From Ecdyonurus torrentis (Eukaryota; Arthropoda; Insecta; Ephemeroptera; Heptageniidae), in the NCBI GenBank assembly GCA_949318235.1, contig OX439127.1, forward strand, positions 655,962-719,961: a stretch of 64,000 nucleotides of DNA, read 5' to 3'. Shown in pieces: positions 1 through 11,731 of the stretch. The notes under the pieces were generated by a model that saw only the letters and a list, made by a program, of their open reading frames with translations, was not told where the DNA came from and searched no databases. Each line of letters begins with the position of its first letter. Position 1 is the stretch's first letter. The translations under genes were made by a program, and so were the position numbers.

Positions 1-779
1 ATGCGGCCGACGCAGGTCGCGAAACTCTGTGAACAGAAGAAAAACAACACCCGCCACGGTTATTCCGTTAGAGCCCAAGACATACCTAGCAATGTCTCAC
101 CTCATCCATCGAACCGTGAAAACCTACATCTCTACAATTATATAATTTTAATTTTAATCATAGTTTTGATTCTTAGAAAATTAGCACAAACCTAATTATA
201 GCAATAATTCATCTTAAAAATAAAGTGAAATATTAATAGTAAATGCATGCAATTAAAAAAAGTATCGTCGACTGAAAATTATTTATAAAATTAAAAAGGC
301 AGAGAGAGTGATTGAAAATCTATCGCGAAGATTCAAAAAGAAAATAGTTCTCAAGCTATCTTAATAATTTGACATAATAATTTGTTGAATAATTTATATA
401 TATAAATTAAAACTGTGAATTTAAAATACAAAAACTAAATAATAATTTATAAATAATTTTAGTTCAATTAAATTAAAGCAAAAAAAGACAATAATAAAAA
501 TAATATATCAATAAAATTATACACAGTAGCATAAAAAAAATTCAAAATAATTAATTTAGCAACACAAGATACTATATTTTTATTATTTTTATAAATCTGA
601 GGGACAAATGTTTTCTAAATAAATTGATATTATGCATACAAGTAATAAAATATTTGTGTATATAGGAAAGAAAACGATTGAAAAGTAAAGGAAAATGCAG
701 CGATCAGGCAGGCATAAGAGACGCACGTTTGCTTAATGTTTTGCTGACTATAATAATCGTAATCGCTCACACTCGCTAT
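1..779. other. AT-rich leader; possible gene tail with a hydrophobic end
   Basis: The first 195 bases are open on the + strand and end in a run of Ile/Leu/Val (residues about 46-59) followed by Arg-Lys, which looks like a C-terminal membrane anchor. The base composition is less AT-rich up to about base 130 than beyond it. The frame is open to the window edge, so this could be the tail of a longer gene, possibly of the same element as the polymerase relic that follows, but I recognise no family. Bases 200-650 are low-complexity AT-rich sequence in which I see nothing. Confidence 0.15.
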
Positions 780-3690
780 AGCCAGAAAAAAGGAAATCTG
801 CTTGGTTACATGATTTGTTAAACGGGTTGCATTTCAGATCATTCAGAATCTTTTGGCCATAACTGTACATTGTATAAACAATGTACCGAGTGTGATACTT
901 CGTAAAAAATGGACTTGAAGGGGGAAAGAATACACTAGTGCCATGAATTTTACTGTTGGAATTGCAATGACTATACGCCTTATGATAATTTACAAAATAA
1001 ACAACGAACATTTCAATAATGATTGACAAAGTAAAAATGCTGTTCTTCGATTTAGAGTACATGCAAAATAAAAAAAAGTGAAAATAAAGTAAACACGTTT
1101 TTACACGAGGCAAACTTGAGTATATCACAACAAGTATGCATTTCTTGTCTTCATGTAAACGCACCTAATCATTGTTGTGACATGTGTGGACCCCGAACAA
1201 GAGAGTTTGTTCGGGGACGTAGTGCAAGATTTCTTAGACTTTTTAGTTAAACCAGTAGAAGGTATAAATAAAACTGACTGTCTGGCACACTCTGGTGGTT
1301 CATTTGATTTCAGTTCCTCTTAAGAAAATTTCTTACTAGTGGGGAACGATTCACACAACCGAAAGTTGTATTAAATGGAATGAAAATTGTTAGTATGTAG
1401 GTGATCAATATTAAAATACTAGACATTTTAATGTTTATTCCAATGCCATTAGCTAAAATACCTACAACCTTTGGTTTAAAGGAGATAAATAAAGGCTATT
1501 TCCTCATATAAATTACAGATCAGAGAATCTGGATTATGTTAGTGATATACCTGACATTAAATATTTCACTCCTTTTAACATGAGTATAGAAAATAGAGCC
1601 AAATTTATTACATGGTTCAGTACGAAAAACAAAAAAGGGAAAGTACAGTGTATAATTTTAAAAACAGTTACTTGCATATTGCACATCTGATGTTAATATT
1701 ATTAGGCTCTTTACAATTCCAAAACTCATGTTAAAGCAGGGGAATATTGAATGATTTCTTGAATGTAATACTCTTGCAAGAGCATGCAATTTAGTGTTTA
1801 GTAGTAATTTCTTAGAACAAAATACTATTGGTTTAGTTTCTAAAGGGGGATATAGATGGCGCGACAATCAATCGGAAGGAACTATTGAATGGCTAGTTTG
1901 GATGGAGAACCAATTTAATACACAAATTAAACACGCTGGACGAGGACAAGAAGTAAAATTATTAGGTAGGAAAGTTGACGGTTATTAAGAAAAATTTGAT
2001 AGAGAAAAGGTGGTATTTCAGTACCATGGATATTGGTATCATGGTTGTAAAAAATGTTATCGGGAGTGTAATGGTTAAAATTTATTAGACGACCCAAATG
2101 ACACACTAACATCACGTACGTAATGCACGAGTGCAACAAGACGTAAGTTTAAAAGTAAAAATTACACATACATTGAAATGTGGGCTTGCGATTTCCAACG
2201 AGAGAGATCCGCAAATTCTAAAATAAATAAAAGTATAGGTAAAAATAATTTATGTAATAAAGATTTAAAATTAGATATAAGGGATAGCTTTAAGTGGGGA
2301 AGAACTAATGCTGTAAAAATATAATATGCAGCCAATCCTAATGAAAAAATCCACTATAAAGATTTTATATCATTGTACCCCATTATATATACCGTGTCCT
2401 ATCGGCCTTCTAAGAAATTACTTTTAGAAAGATTGCCTGCCTCTAAATAATATTAAGGGTTTCGTAAAAGCTATAGTATTGCTACCTAAACAGCTATATT
2501 TTCCTGTACTTCCATACACAATCAGTAATAAATCAATATTCTTTTTGTGTAAGTAATATGCAGAAACATGTTCTCAATTATCATTCAAGCATACAGATAA
2601 GGAACGTATGTTCACAAGCACGTTTGTAACATGTTAGCTCAAAAAAGCAGTTGAACTAGGTTATAAAATTGTAGAAATGCACGAGTGTTGGGACTATGAC
2701 ATAAGTGTCTATGATCCTGTAAAGAAAAAAGGAGGATTGTTTTCAGAATATATATCTCGCTTTAGTAAGCTTAAAGTTGAAAGCAGTGGTTATCCACTTG
2801 ATCGTGACACAGCTGAAAAAAAAGGTTGGTAACATTGAAAATTATGAACGTATCGAAGGAATTAAATTTGATCCAAACAAAATTATCTTAAACCCTGGTA
2901 AAAGATATTTAGCGAAGTTATTATGAAATTGAAACTGGGGAAAATTTGAACAAAGAAACAACCTTTAGCAACATTGTATTATTAGTAGTCCTAATGAAAT
3001 GTACCAAAAAATATCGGAGCCGGGGTTAGTAATTTGTAGTTTTTAAATAATAACACCTGATTGCTTACTTATAATTTATGAGTATGAAAATCAAATAGCC
3101 TCATAGTTAAGTTTTTAAAGTGTACCTGTAGCCTCGATTTCTACAGCTCATGCTCGTTTGCATTTGCATAAATACTTGGACGTTTTAGTGTTACTTTGTC
3201 TTTATTTTTACACTGATAGGTTCCTTTATGTAACACTAGATGATGTAGATGTTGACTTACCATCAGGAGTTTACTTACGTGAGCTAACGAATGAGTTAGA
3301 AATTTACCACATAAGTGCACATATCACTGAGTTTGTAAATGGTGAGCCCAAGAATTACGGTTATAAAGTTTAAATTCCAGGCCAAGAAGATTTAATATCT
3401 GTGCACAATATAAAGGGTATGACATTAAATTATAGAACAAAGGATGTAATAAATTTAAATAAAATATAAAGATTTAGTGATTGGAGGAGCTGATCCAATT
3501 TATGCAGTAAATCCATGTAAAATTACAAGAACTATAGATCATCAAGTAGTTACAACTAAATAAAGTAAATTATACAGAGTAGTTTACTCAAAAAGACGCA
3601 TTGTTCCAAATTAATATTTTACTTTGCCATTTGGTTAAGAGGATGATGAAGAAAAGTCATTTCAAAAAATGTGTTTTATGTAATTTCATA
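780..3690 (+). pseudogene. Degenerate type B DNA polymerase (Polinton/Maverick/adintovirus-like)
   Basis: Relic of a protein-primed family B DNA polymerase, the replicative enzyme of Polinton/Maverick elements and adintoviruses. Conserved blocks occur in the right order but in different frames, broken by stops: a Cys/His patch (HNC...C..C, about 858-893); exonuclease motif with DLE (FFDLEYM, about 1042-1062); FGLKE plus KGYF (about 1470-1503); YCTSDV (about 1674-1692); a long block ending KVDGY (1794-1986); YHGYWYHGCKKC (about 2019-2058); a motif A DFISLYP (2361-2381); GLFSEYI and SSGYP (about 2735-2800); WGKFEQRNN (about 2936-2963); and ITEFVNGEPKNYGYKV (about 3326-3372). The palm DTDS-type motif near 3210 is damaged, so it cannot be active. 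An A-rich end follows at 3690-3720. No integrase, ATPase or capsid gene is recognised next to it. Confidence 0.88.
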
Positions 3691-3699
3691 ATAAAAAAA

Positions 3700-5065
3700 T
3701 AAAAAATGTGTTTCTTATTTTATTTTGTACGTATCTTTTTTTTTTCTTTTTTTTTACAAATATTGACAAATTAAATTTTTCGTTACAAATAGCTAAAAGA
3801 AATTTAAAATGCGCCTTTAAATTAGCATAAGTTTACAATTATGAATACACCATTGAAGAAAAATATTTTAAACATATCAAGGAATTAGAGCTTGAAATAT
3901 AGCAACAATGTAAGTAATAATTCATAACTAGAATGGATCATTATAAAAAAGAATAAAAAGACAGTAAAATTAATCTTATGTTTTTTATTTTATATATTAA
4001 ATAGACGATAAACTATTGAAATGAGTCAAAAAGGTAGATAACTACAATAATCTGTTTTTAATTTTTTTATGATCATATCTTTACGCAATGTCATGCAACA
4101 TATATTGCAGGAGAATGTGAAATTCAGTTATATAATTTCATAACATGTCAGAACATGTTAAATATTACACAGTTTTGTGAAACATACATGTTGGAACGAG
4201 ATTATATTGTATGGAATACAATACATATAATTTAAACTTATTACCATAACAATGGGCCTTTTCGAATCCGACACGACCGCGCCCCCTCGAGATCAAAAAT
4301 TTTAAATAGTGGCAAGAAGCCTGTATAGCACAAAGCAAGTCAATTATGACCCAAGGGACCATTTTATTTGACCTAGTTAGAATTAAGCCAGTGTCATGAA
4401 ACTTGCAAGATCTTAAGTACAACTCTTGCCTTTTTAATTTTTGACGTTTTTAACCCCTGATTTTGCCAACTTCGACCTTTTTTAAGGATTTAAATAGGGT
4501 CGCATTTGCCACCATTTGAGTTTTGAAGGTGCAAGGAGGAGCTATTAATAAAAAACAAACCCCGTTGTGGATGCTAATTTAATGAGCACCTATGGTAGTC
4601 CAAAAAATAAGGATGCTGAACAAGGGTCTAAATATTTAATTTTCAACTCTTAAGGGGTGTTTCAGGGTTGTTTAATATCGATCATACATAATACAATCGA
4701 TAATACAATATCGAAGTTCACAAATTTTGACGCAACCAACGGCGTTTCCAGGGTTTATTGACCGTAAAAAGACGATTGTGACCACCAAAAATGTAAAAAT
4801 TGACCCATGGAGGATTTAAGGGTGTCCTGCAAGCCAGGATTCCTCAGTGGTGACACATCTTAACAGTACACCAGAACAACCCAAGATCCTGCGCATATGA
4901 TGGTGATGTGGAGAAGAGGTGTGAACTGTATATAAGCTGTGCTTTAGTTTTTTTCTTTTAAAATTTGTATAACTGTAGAACAGTAAATATATAAATATTT
5001 CTGGGATAAATGGTTAGTATCATAGAGTCGAGTGAAATGGATGATATGTGTACACTTAACCTTCC
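3700..5065. other. No gene recognised; moderately complex repeat-like DNA
   Basis: Bases 3700-4240 are AT-rich without coding signal. Bases 4250-4930 are less AT-rich and read like old interspersed repeat, with the phrase CTTAAGGGGTGTTT near 4650 resembling CTTAAGGGGGGTTT near 15535. I see no open frame of interest and no terminal repeats. Confidence 0.3.
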
Positions 5066-5267
5066 GTTACTCGCGTGGGGTAAAATCAACCACATTCGAT
5101 ATTAAAATATAAAAAAATGTTAGATAAATGTCATGAAAGAAACCCTTCTTTCGTCTACTTGCCTAAATATAGTGAGACTACATGATGTTGAAAGAAAATT
5201 TTGCTAAATGACCACAGTTTTTTTGCAGTGACGTCATTTGGGGTGTTTTTTATCCCACGCGAGTAAC
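5066..5267. mobile_element. Small MITE with ~15 bp TIRs
   Basis: GTTACTCGCGTGGGG at the left (5066-5080) is repeated in inverted form as CCCACGCGAGTAAC at the right (about 5254-5267), with AT-rich sequence between. It is about 200 bp, non-coding and GC-rich only at the ends, as expected of a short non-autonomous DNA transposon. No target duplication is obvious and I cannot name the superfamily. Confidence 0.5.
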
Positions 5268-5324
5268 CATGTCACATTTTAAGGCTACTAAAAATTTATA
5301 AGTTTTTACTTCAAACTAATTGTA

Positions 5325-5813
5325 TTCCCTCCCTCCCTCCCCTCCCTCCCTCCGTCCCTCCCTCCCTCCCTCCCTCCCTCCCTCCCTCCCTCCCTCCCTC
5401 CCTCCCTCCCTCCCTCCCCTCCCTCCCTCCCTCCCTCCCTCCCTCCTTCCCTCCCTCCCTCCCTCCCTCCCTCCCTCCCTCCCTCCCTCCCTCCCTCCCT
5501 CCCCTCCCTCCCTCCCTCCCTCCCTCCCTCCCCTCCCTCCCTCCCTCCCTCCCTCCCTCCCTCCCTCCCCTCCCTCCCTCCCTCCCTCCCTCCCTCCCTC
5601 CCTCCCTCCCTCCCCTCCCTCCCTCCCTCCCTCCCTCCCTCCCTCCCTCCCTCCCTCCCTCCCTCCCTCCCTCCCTCCCTCCCTCCCTCCCTCCCTCCCT
5701 CCCTCCCTCCCTCCCTCCCCTCCCTCCCTCCCCTCCCTCCCTCCCTCCCCTCCCTCCCTCCCTCCCTCCCTCCCTCCCTCCCTCCCTCCTTCCCTCCCTC
5801 CCTCCCTTCCTCC
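5325..5813. repeat. (TCCC)n polypyrimidine microsatellite, ~490 bp
   Basis: An almost unbroken run of CCCT units with scattered CCCC and TTCC interruptions. All pyrimidine on the + strand and all purine on the other. The long Pro/Ser and Gly/Arg/Glu open frames over it are artefacts of the repeat. Confidence 0.97.
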
Positions 5814-6300
5814 CTCATTTTTTATGAAGTAAAGAAAAAACAGAAATAACAATAAAATTAGTTCAAGCATTACAATGTTTAAATTATTGAAATAATAATT
5901 TATTATTTATTATGGGTATACTATGAGTAATCCAAAAACAAAAATATTGTATAATTAAGTATATATATATATTTTTGCAAATCAACAAAACTAAAATCAT
6001 CGGTTTTTTTTATAGCATTTTTATTTTATAAAACACTCATGCAATAAATGATATAAGTTATGAATTTTTTTTTCAATAGCAGAATTGTAATTATCATATT
6101 TTGTCCTAATATTTTACGGTGATTCTGGCATAAGAAAATTACACACTTGCAATACTCTACCGATATTTGTTTTGACTATTTTTTTAGTGCAAACCTTACA
6201 ACGAGACTTTCACTTTTTTTACAGGCTGTTCATATTGTTGCTCTGAAGTGATAGTCTTCAGTCCTGCTAAACACTTTACTTTTGTAGTAAGTTTTGTAAT
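5814..6300. other. AT-rich sequence, nothing seen
   Basis: Low-complexity AT-rich DNA between the polypyrimidine tract and the assembly gap. No open frame or repeat structure stands out. Confidence 0.5.
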
Positions 6301-6500
6301 NNNNNNNNNNNNNNNNNNNNNNNNNNNNNNNNNNNNNNNNNNNNNNNNNNNNNNNNNNNNNNNNNNNNNNNNNNNNNNNNNNNNNNNNNNNNNNNNNNNN
6401 NNNNNNNNNNNNNNNNNNNNNNNNNNNNNNNNNNNNNNNNNNNNNNNNNNNNNNNNNNNNNNNNNNNNNNNNNNNNNNNNNNNNNNNNNNNNNNNNNNNN
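6301..6500. other. Assembly gap of exactly 200 N
   Basis: Two hundred unspecified bases. The round size suggests a placeholder, not a measured length. It lies about 490 bases after the 490 bp polypyrimidine tract. Confidence 0.99.
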
Positions 6501-6689
6501 ATCATACAAATGATATGCAGTTTTTGTTATCTGAAGTGAGATGTCAATCACTTTCAAACTGAGCAAAATCAAGAAAAGAGCAGGTGGCAGTGGCAACGCT
6601 GCTCTTACCTGACTACGCATTTCTACCCTTTTCCTTAAAAAGCGGCATCGTCTTTGATGTTACATTTACGAAGGACGTAAGTGTACTGC

Positions 6690-7955
6690 AATGGATGTTG
6701 ATGCATACAAACCGGAACTCGTGATTGAAGACTATTTGGACCGTCATATGGATAAGGAATATCTTGAATTCTGTGAAAGCTTATTTGAAAGTGATTTTGT
6801 ACAAGAAGAAGCTATATTGAAAAAAGGACGTAAAACTGGTGTCTACTGAACCAACTTGTGTTGTGAACGAGGACGTTATAAAACATTCTTCTAAAAAAAT
6901 GAAATATGATTTTTGTGATGTTGAAAAAGTTGTAAATAGTTCAGTAGTTACAAACAGCAACCATTAAGTTAGTAAAAATAGATGTGATGTGGATCTTGCT
7001 GTAAAGAAATACATTGCTGCAATTGAAACAATGGACTTTTGCAAATGGCATGATATAATTGAAGAAACTCTTGGTGACGAGCCAGGCGATGATGAAAAAG
7101 TATGGGTTGAAGTGCTTGAAAAGTTTTTTATTACAAAGTTTGGTAATAATGAGAGTCAGTGTATTAAGCATGTACGTAAGAGGGAGTATGATCTTGACAA
7201 ATAATGGCAGAAAGGATACCACGTTACTTCAAACATTAAAATCAAACTTTTAATTGTGAGAGACCGTAGTGACCCTAACACCATTGTCAAAGTTATACTT
7301 CAAATTACAAATTACAATTGTTCTGTTTACATTAACAATCTTAGTGAATTTGCGGTTTTTGTGGTTAAATTACGATTTAGCTAAAATAAGAGGTAAATTA
7401 GATCAAATGACGTTTAACGGACGTATACTAACAAAAGAAAATTGAATATCGCTATGAATATTTTGGAGGGCACTGGTTAGTACTACAAAAATTTATACAC
7501 GCTGCATGTGCAAATCTAAAAAACCATCATGTGTAACTAAAAAAATATACTTGGTCTAAATTTTGTCTCTTTCAACCACAAATAGAATATGATCTTCAGT
7601 TAGCACATGAATTAGCAATGACGTGTAATTCAGTGTAAGAAAAAGTTATATCAGGAATAAAATATTTATGCCAGTCCAAATGTGCAGGTTGCAATGAAAA
7701 AATGTAGGAAGTTATACTTGTGTAAAAAATACATATCCTATTCGTGCACGTACTAAAAAATTGTCGTTTTAAATAACTGACAAATTTCATAATTGTGCAT
7801 ATTATCCTGTTTTTAGAAAATTAATAAAAGTTTTGCAGTTAGAATTACCTAAAGTCATTGTTGATGGACTAAAAGCTGAAGAAAACTTGATTAAAAATTT
7901 CAGAAAGAAAAGAAATACAATGTACTCTTGTTTTGAAGAAAGTTTTAAACCATAA
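6690..7955 (+). pseudogene. Unrecognised degenerate coding relic
   Basis: A series of collinear open stretches on the + strand, interrupted by stops, suggests one old gene. An ATG at about 6692 begins an acidic segment (MDVDAYKPELVIEDYLDR). A second stretch, 6989-7204, is acidic and ends in HVRKREYDLDK; reading through its stop the frame continues to about 7375. A third runs about 7585-7955 and ends in a basic segment, KNFRKKRN, followed by an AATAAA-rich region near 8030. The stretches have normal amino acid composition, unlike the surrounding low-complexity DNA. I do not recognise the family. Being collinear with the polymerase relic at 0.8-3.7 kb, it could come from the same large element, but that is inference. 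Confidence 0.4.
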
Positions 7956-7999
7956 ATTAACAACATTATGTAATTTTAGTGTTTCAAATCATGTGTTTT

Positions 8000-9375
8000 T
8001 TTATTTGATTTATGTTGGTAAATGTCGGTAAAAAAATAAAAATATAAAAAAATATTAAGAAAAATACTTGTTTTATTTAAAATGTAGCGTATTTACGATT
8101 TTTATTTATTTATAGATATCAAATAAGGTACCATCTATCCTGCCCCCTAACCAATCAAAATTTATAAACAAATAACAAATATGAAATCATGTGGTACCTA
8201 GTCATCCACAACTAGACCATACATTCAGCACAAGAAAAAATTAAAATGGATCACATTTTAAACTTAGAACCAAGGCAGTAGAAGTTTTTATACCGGACGT
8301 ATTCAAAACTTAGATTCGGCGCGGTAAAAAGTTTTATACCGAATGCGTTCAAATTTTGGAACCAGTGCGATGAAAAGCAGTCATAGAGTATCGGTATCGA
8401 CTGCGATACGATATCCGATACTATACCGATACTTTTAACGTATCGGTATCGTATCGGGGACTTTTTTAAACTTAGTATCGAATATCAGTGTCGGTCACCG
8501 ATAGCAGCAAAATATCGTTGAATTTCGATACTTTGAGACTTTTGCTCTCTCATAAAATAAAAGTAATAAATACAAAAAAAAATTAACTCAAAAAGCAACG
8601 AGAACATTTCAAAAGTCATTATCTATCTTTCGTACCTGGACAATAAAATTCACTCCTATATTTGTCATTTTGCTATAACAACAGGGCAGGGCGACGTGCA
8701 CCTTTTCTATTTTACATACAATAAAAATAAAAACAACGGTGTTAAAAGTTTTTTCTTATTTTTATGAAAAAAAAATAATAATATTAGTGAGCGAATGTCG
8801 CCAAGTTTCTGAAAAATCCGTCGTGTGGTCGTACATTACTATCTATGATCTCTCCTACTGACTAAAGAGCCGGTAGAAATCACAACAAAATATAACCAAT
8901 GATTGACATTTTAAATCTCTGTACTGTTACATTAATTCAATCCATTAGAAATAACAAAAAAAGTAGCATACTTCCATTAATGTATTTCTACAACATTTTT
9001 ACAAGGTTAGAATATTTAAAAGGTTTCTAAAACCAAAGGATTTTTGCGACCAGAGGGAAAATTTGGACTGTTTTATACGCTTAATCAGTGTTGAGTCAAA
9101 AAATATATAATATTAATAAATACGAAAGCTTATGATACTTTGTTTATTTTATAAAATAAAAATTAAAAAAAAAATAAATTTATTAAATATTTCAATATCA
9201 CTTTTATACTAAATAAGGTAACTGCTAATTCGTAAATAACTAGCAAAAGTGTTTGGAAACAGTAGAGGATATTCTAATCGTCCATCAATTTCATTTATCG
9301 AATTATTTTTTTTTTAAATCTACTACAATTTATTTTAGTTATTTTAGGTTAACAAACGAACAATAGAATATAATA
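8000..9375. other. No gene recognised; AT-rich with short internal repeats
   Basis: Bases 8275-8365 hold two diverged copies of a phrase built on AGTTTTATACCG followed by GTTCAAA or ATTCAAA. A TATCGGTATCG-rich patch follows (separate entry). The remainder to 9375 is AT-rich, with no coding or terminal-repeat signal that I can support. Confidence 0.4.
8385..8530. repeat. TATCGGTATCG-type degenerate repeat patch
   Basis: Multiple overlapping copies, in both orientations, of TATCGGTATCG, TATCGATA and CCGATACT occur within about 145 bases, giving a self-complementary patch. It looks like the subterminal region of a DNA transposon or a degenerate minisatellite, but I cannot find clear element ends. 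Confidence 0.5.
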
Positions 9376-9840
<465 letters not shown>

Positions 9841-10842
9841 GTTGTATTCATCCATGTCTATAAGGTCACGTTTCATGCAATTTTTGAGTTTAGACCACGT
9901 GCTGCACCTTCAATCGTTTAACCACCTTACCCCATCATCATCTGCGTTTCTTATAATATTCTTCAGAAAATGTGTCTGAGTCTTTTTCTCGTTTGCACAT
10001 CTCAGAGTTTTTCTTTTGTAATGTATATCTTGATTTTGATGACTTGTTGGCTCGTAAATTTAGAAAATGCGGGGATACGAGCATAAGGCTGGGGACCTGC
10101 TTGTTAGATGATAATGGGTTGCTGAGGCTGTGGCAAGAATGGAAATTGGTACCCTCCCCAAGGCGGCATTACTGGCATACCTGGCTGTTGCATACCTGCA
10201 AATTGTGGCATTGGTGGGTTTGGCAACATTTGCATAACATTTCTCACTTGATTCAAAATCGAGCTACCTTCTGATGGAGCACCTGATACTGTTGGAGTTA
10301 AGGGAACAATAAAGTTCTCTGTGATAACTGAGGATAGCACTGAGGTTACCTTAGGTGGTCCTTTAGCATGATATATTATAATGGGCTTTGTACCTGATGT
10401 CGATGGAACAGCTGATGGCGTCTGGGACATAACGTTGGGTCAGTACTTACTGGTTGGCTAGCGCTGCTACTCTTTGTAGCAGCTGTAGGGTGTAGGACCT
10501 GGGTTGGCTGCTGCATTGGTAACTGGTTCTGATCCATCATGTTCATCAGCTGGCTAGGGTGCAATACATAGTAAAAGGGTGGCACGGAAAAACCGGGGGT
10601 TGAAACTTGCTGGTTTGGCGTGCCCTTAGTTGAGTTCGTTGCTGTCCACTAACCTCCATATGGCTTTCTGATTCAACTTGGGGCCCATTAGATTGATTCT
10701 CAAGTTCGTTCTCATTCAGATTATTAACACACACTGAAGTCCCTTCCCCATTGTTAGGTTGGTTCCCCTCCCCCTCTTTCGCTTCATTTTCAATGTCAAC
10801 CATTTCTAAAAATTTTCTCTTTTGTTGTCTTGTAGGTGGCAT
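9841..10842 (-). pseudogene. Pro/Gln-rich repeated ORF, copy 1 (frameshifted)
   Basis: On the minus strand an ATG at 10842 opens a frame starting MPPTRQQKRKFLEMV, acidic and Asn/Glu-rich, to about 10546. Overlapping frames then carry on through 10585-10376 and 10430-10104, with very high Pro, Gln, Met and Ser content (for example MPPWGGYQFPFLPQPQQP). Two frameshifts therefore break one original protein. Further downstream, about 9845-9900, KLKNCMKRDLIDMDEYN matches the second copy near 61450. The second copy at 61.3-63.3 kb shows that this is a dispersed element and not a host gene. I recognise no domain; an ORF1 or gag-like structural protein of an unclassified element is one possibility. 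Confidence 0.5.
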
Positions 10843-10860
10843 TTTTTTTCTTATTTTGCA

Positions 10861-11365
10861 ATGTTGGAGGATATGATATTTAATGTGACATAATAAACAT
10901 ATGGTTACTTTAACAAATGCAGTTGTATTTTATTTTATTAATTTATAATTAATGGATAAATTTTCATACTATAGTTTTATTTATTTAAAATGTATTAATA
11001 TTTTATATTTATAACTTAATAAGGTGCAATTTTAATTATATACCTTTTTATAAACTTCAAATTTTTATATTTTTTATTTTTTTTATTTAACGAACTGTAG
11101 TTCTATAACTGTAATATTAAACATTAATTTATTATTTTTATTTTAAATAGAATTTAATTACCTAAATCACAGTTTTTTTTATTTTACTTTACCAATAAAA
11201 TAATAGCCAGCTTTATTTAAAATTTAAAAAAAATTAATTCAATTTTATAAGAACTTACAAGTTAGTATTTCTTATTTATTTAATTTTTAATTTTATTGTA
11301 ATTTATTTTAAGTAAAATGTTTTAGAATTATGTTTAATTTTTAAGTAATTATTTTTATGTTTAAG
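10861..11365. other. AT-rich 5' flank of the Pro/Gln-rich element
   Basis: Very AT-rich, non-coding. Short phrases such as TTTGACATAATAA, ATGGTTACTT and AATAAAATAATAGC recur in the same order at 63280-63595, so this belongs to the repeated element whose ORF ends at 10842. LINE copy 1 begins at its right end. Confidence 0.4.
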
Positions 11366-11369
11366 TTAA

Positions 11370-11687
11370 GTGCTTACTGTGCTTACTTTTAAATTCAAGT
11401 CAACTGAAGCTAGAAGAACTTGGCTTGATCGAAGTAAAACAAGAAATCTGACTGTGGGAAAAGTGTATAATAATGATAAAGAGGAGAAAATTTTTGTATG
11501 TGAACATCTTACACCTGATTTAAAACGTATTTTTTTCATGACACGATCAGCTGCAAGAGTGAGGAACTGGAAGTTTGTCTGGGTCAAGGACGGAAAGATT
11601 CTTGCAAAGAAATGTGAAGATCAAGGTACGATAAGAATAAGGTGTGAGGAAAATATAGAAAGACGTATGCCTGGTATTGCGTATTGA
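11370..11687 (+). pseudogene. LINE copy 1 ORF1, C-terminal part
   Basis: The 105-codon frame holds the C-terminal domain of the family ORF1 protein: TWLDRSKTRNLTVGK, FVCEHLTPDLKR, RSAARVRNWKFVWVKDGKI. The same order is found in copies 2 and 3, and resembles the C-terminal domain related to baculovirus FP proteins that is common in ORF1 of arthropod LINEs. The PHD finger and coiled coil seen in copies 2 and 3 are missing because the copy is 5'-truncated. ORF1 proteins bind the element RNA. It ends 44 bases before the ORF2 start. Confidence 0.75.
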
Positions 11688-11731
11688 TGTGTAGTTGATG
11701 TGCGTGTTCAGAGTGAGTCTGTATAAAATAA

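Noticed and set aside
748..1164. 138-residue minus strand frame
   Set aside because: It lies opposite the zinc and exonuclease region of the polymerase relic; shadow frame.
5306..5870. Long Gly/Arg/Glu and Pro/Ser open frames
   Set aside because: They are translations of the (TCCC)n microsatellite in every frame and not proteins.
6230..6620. Open frames made mostly of X
   Set aside because: They only span the assembly gap.
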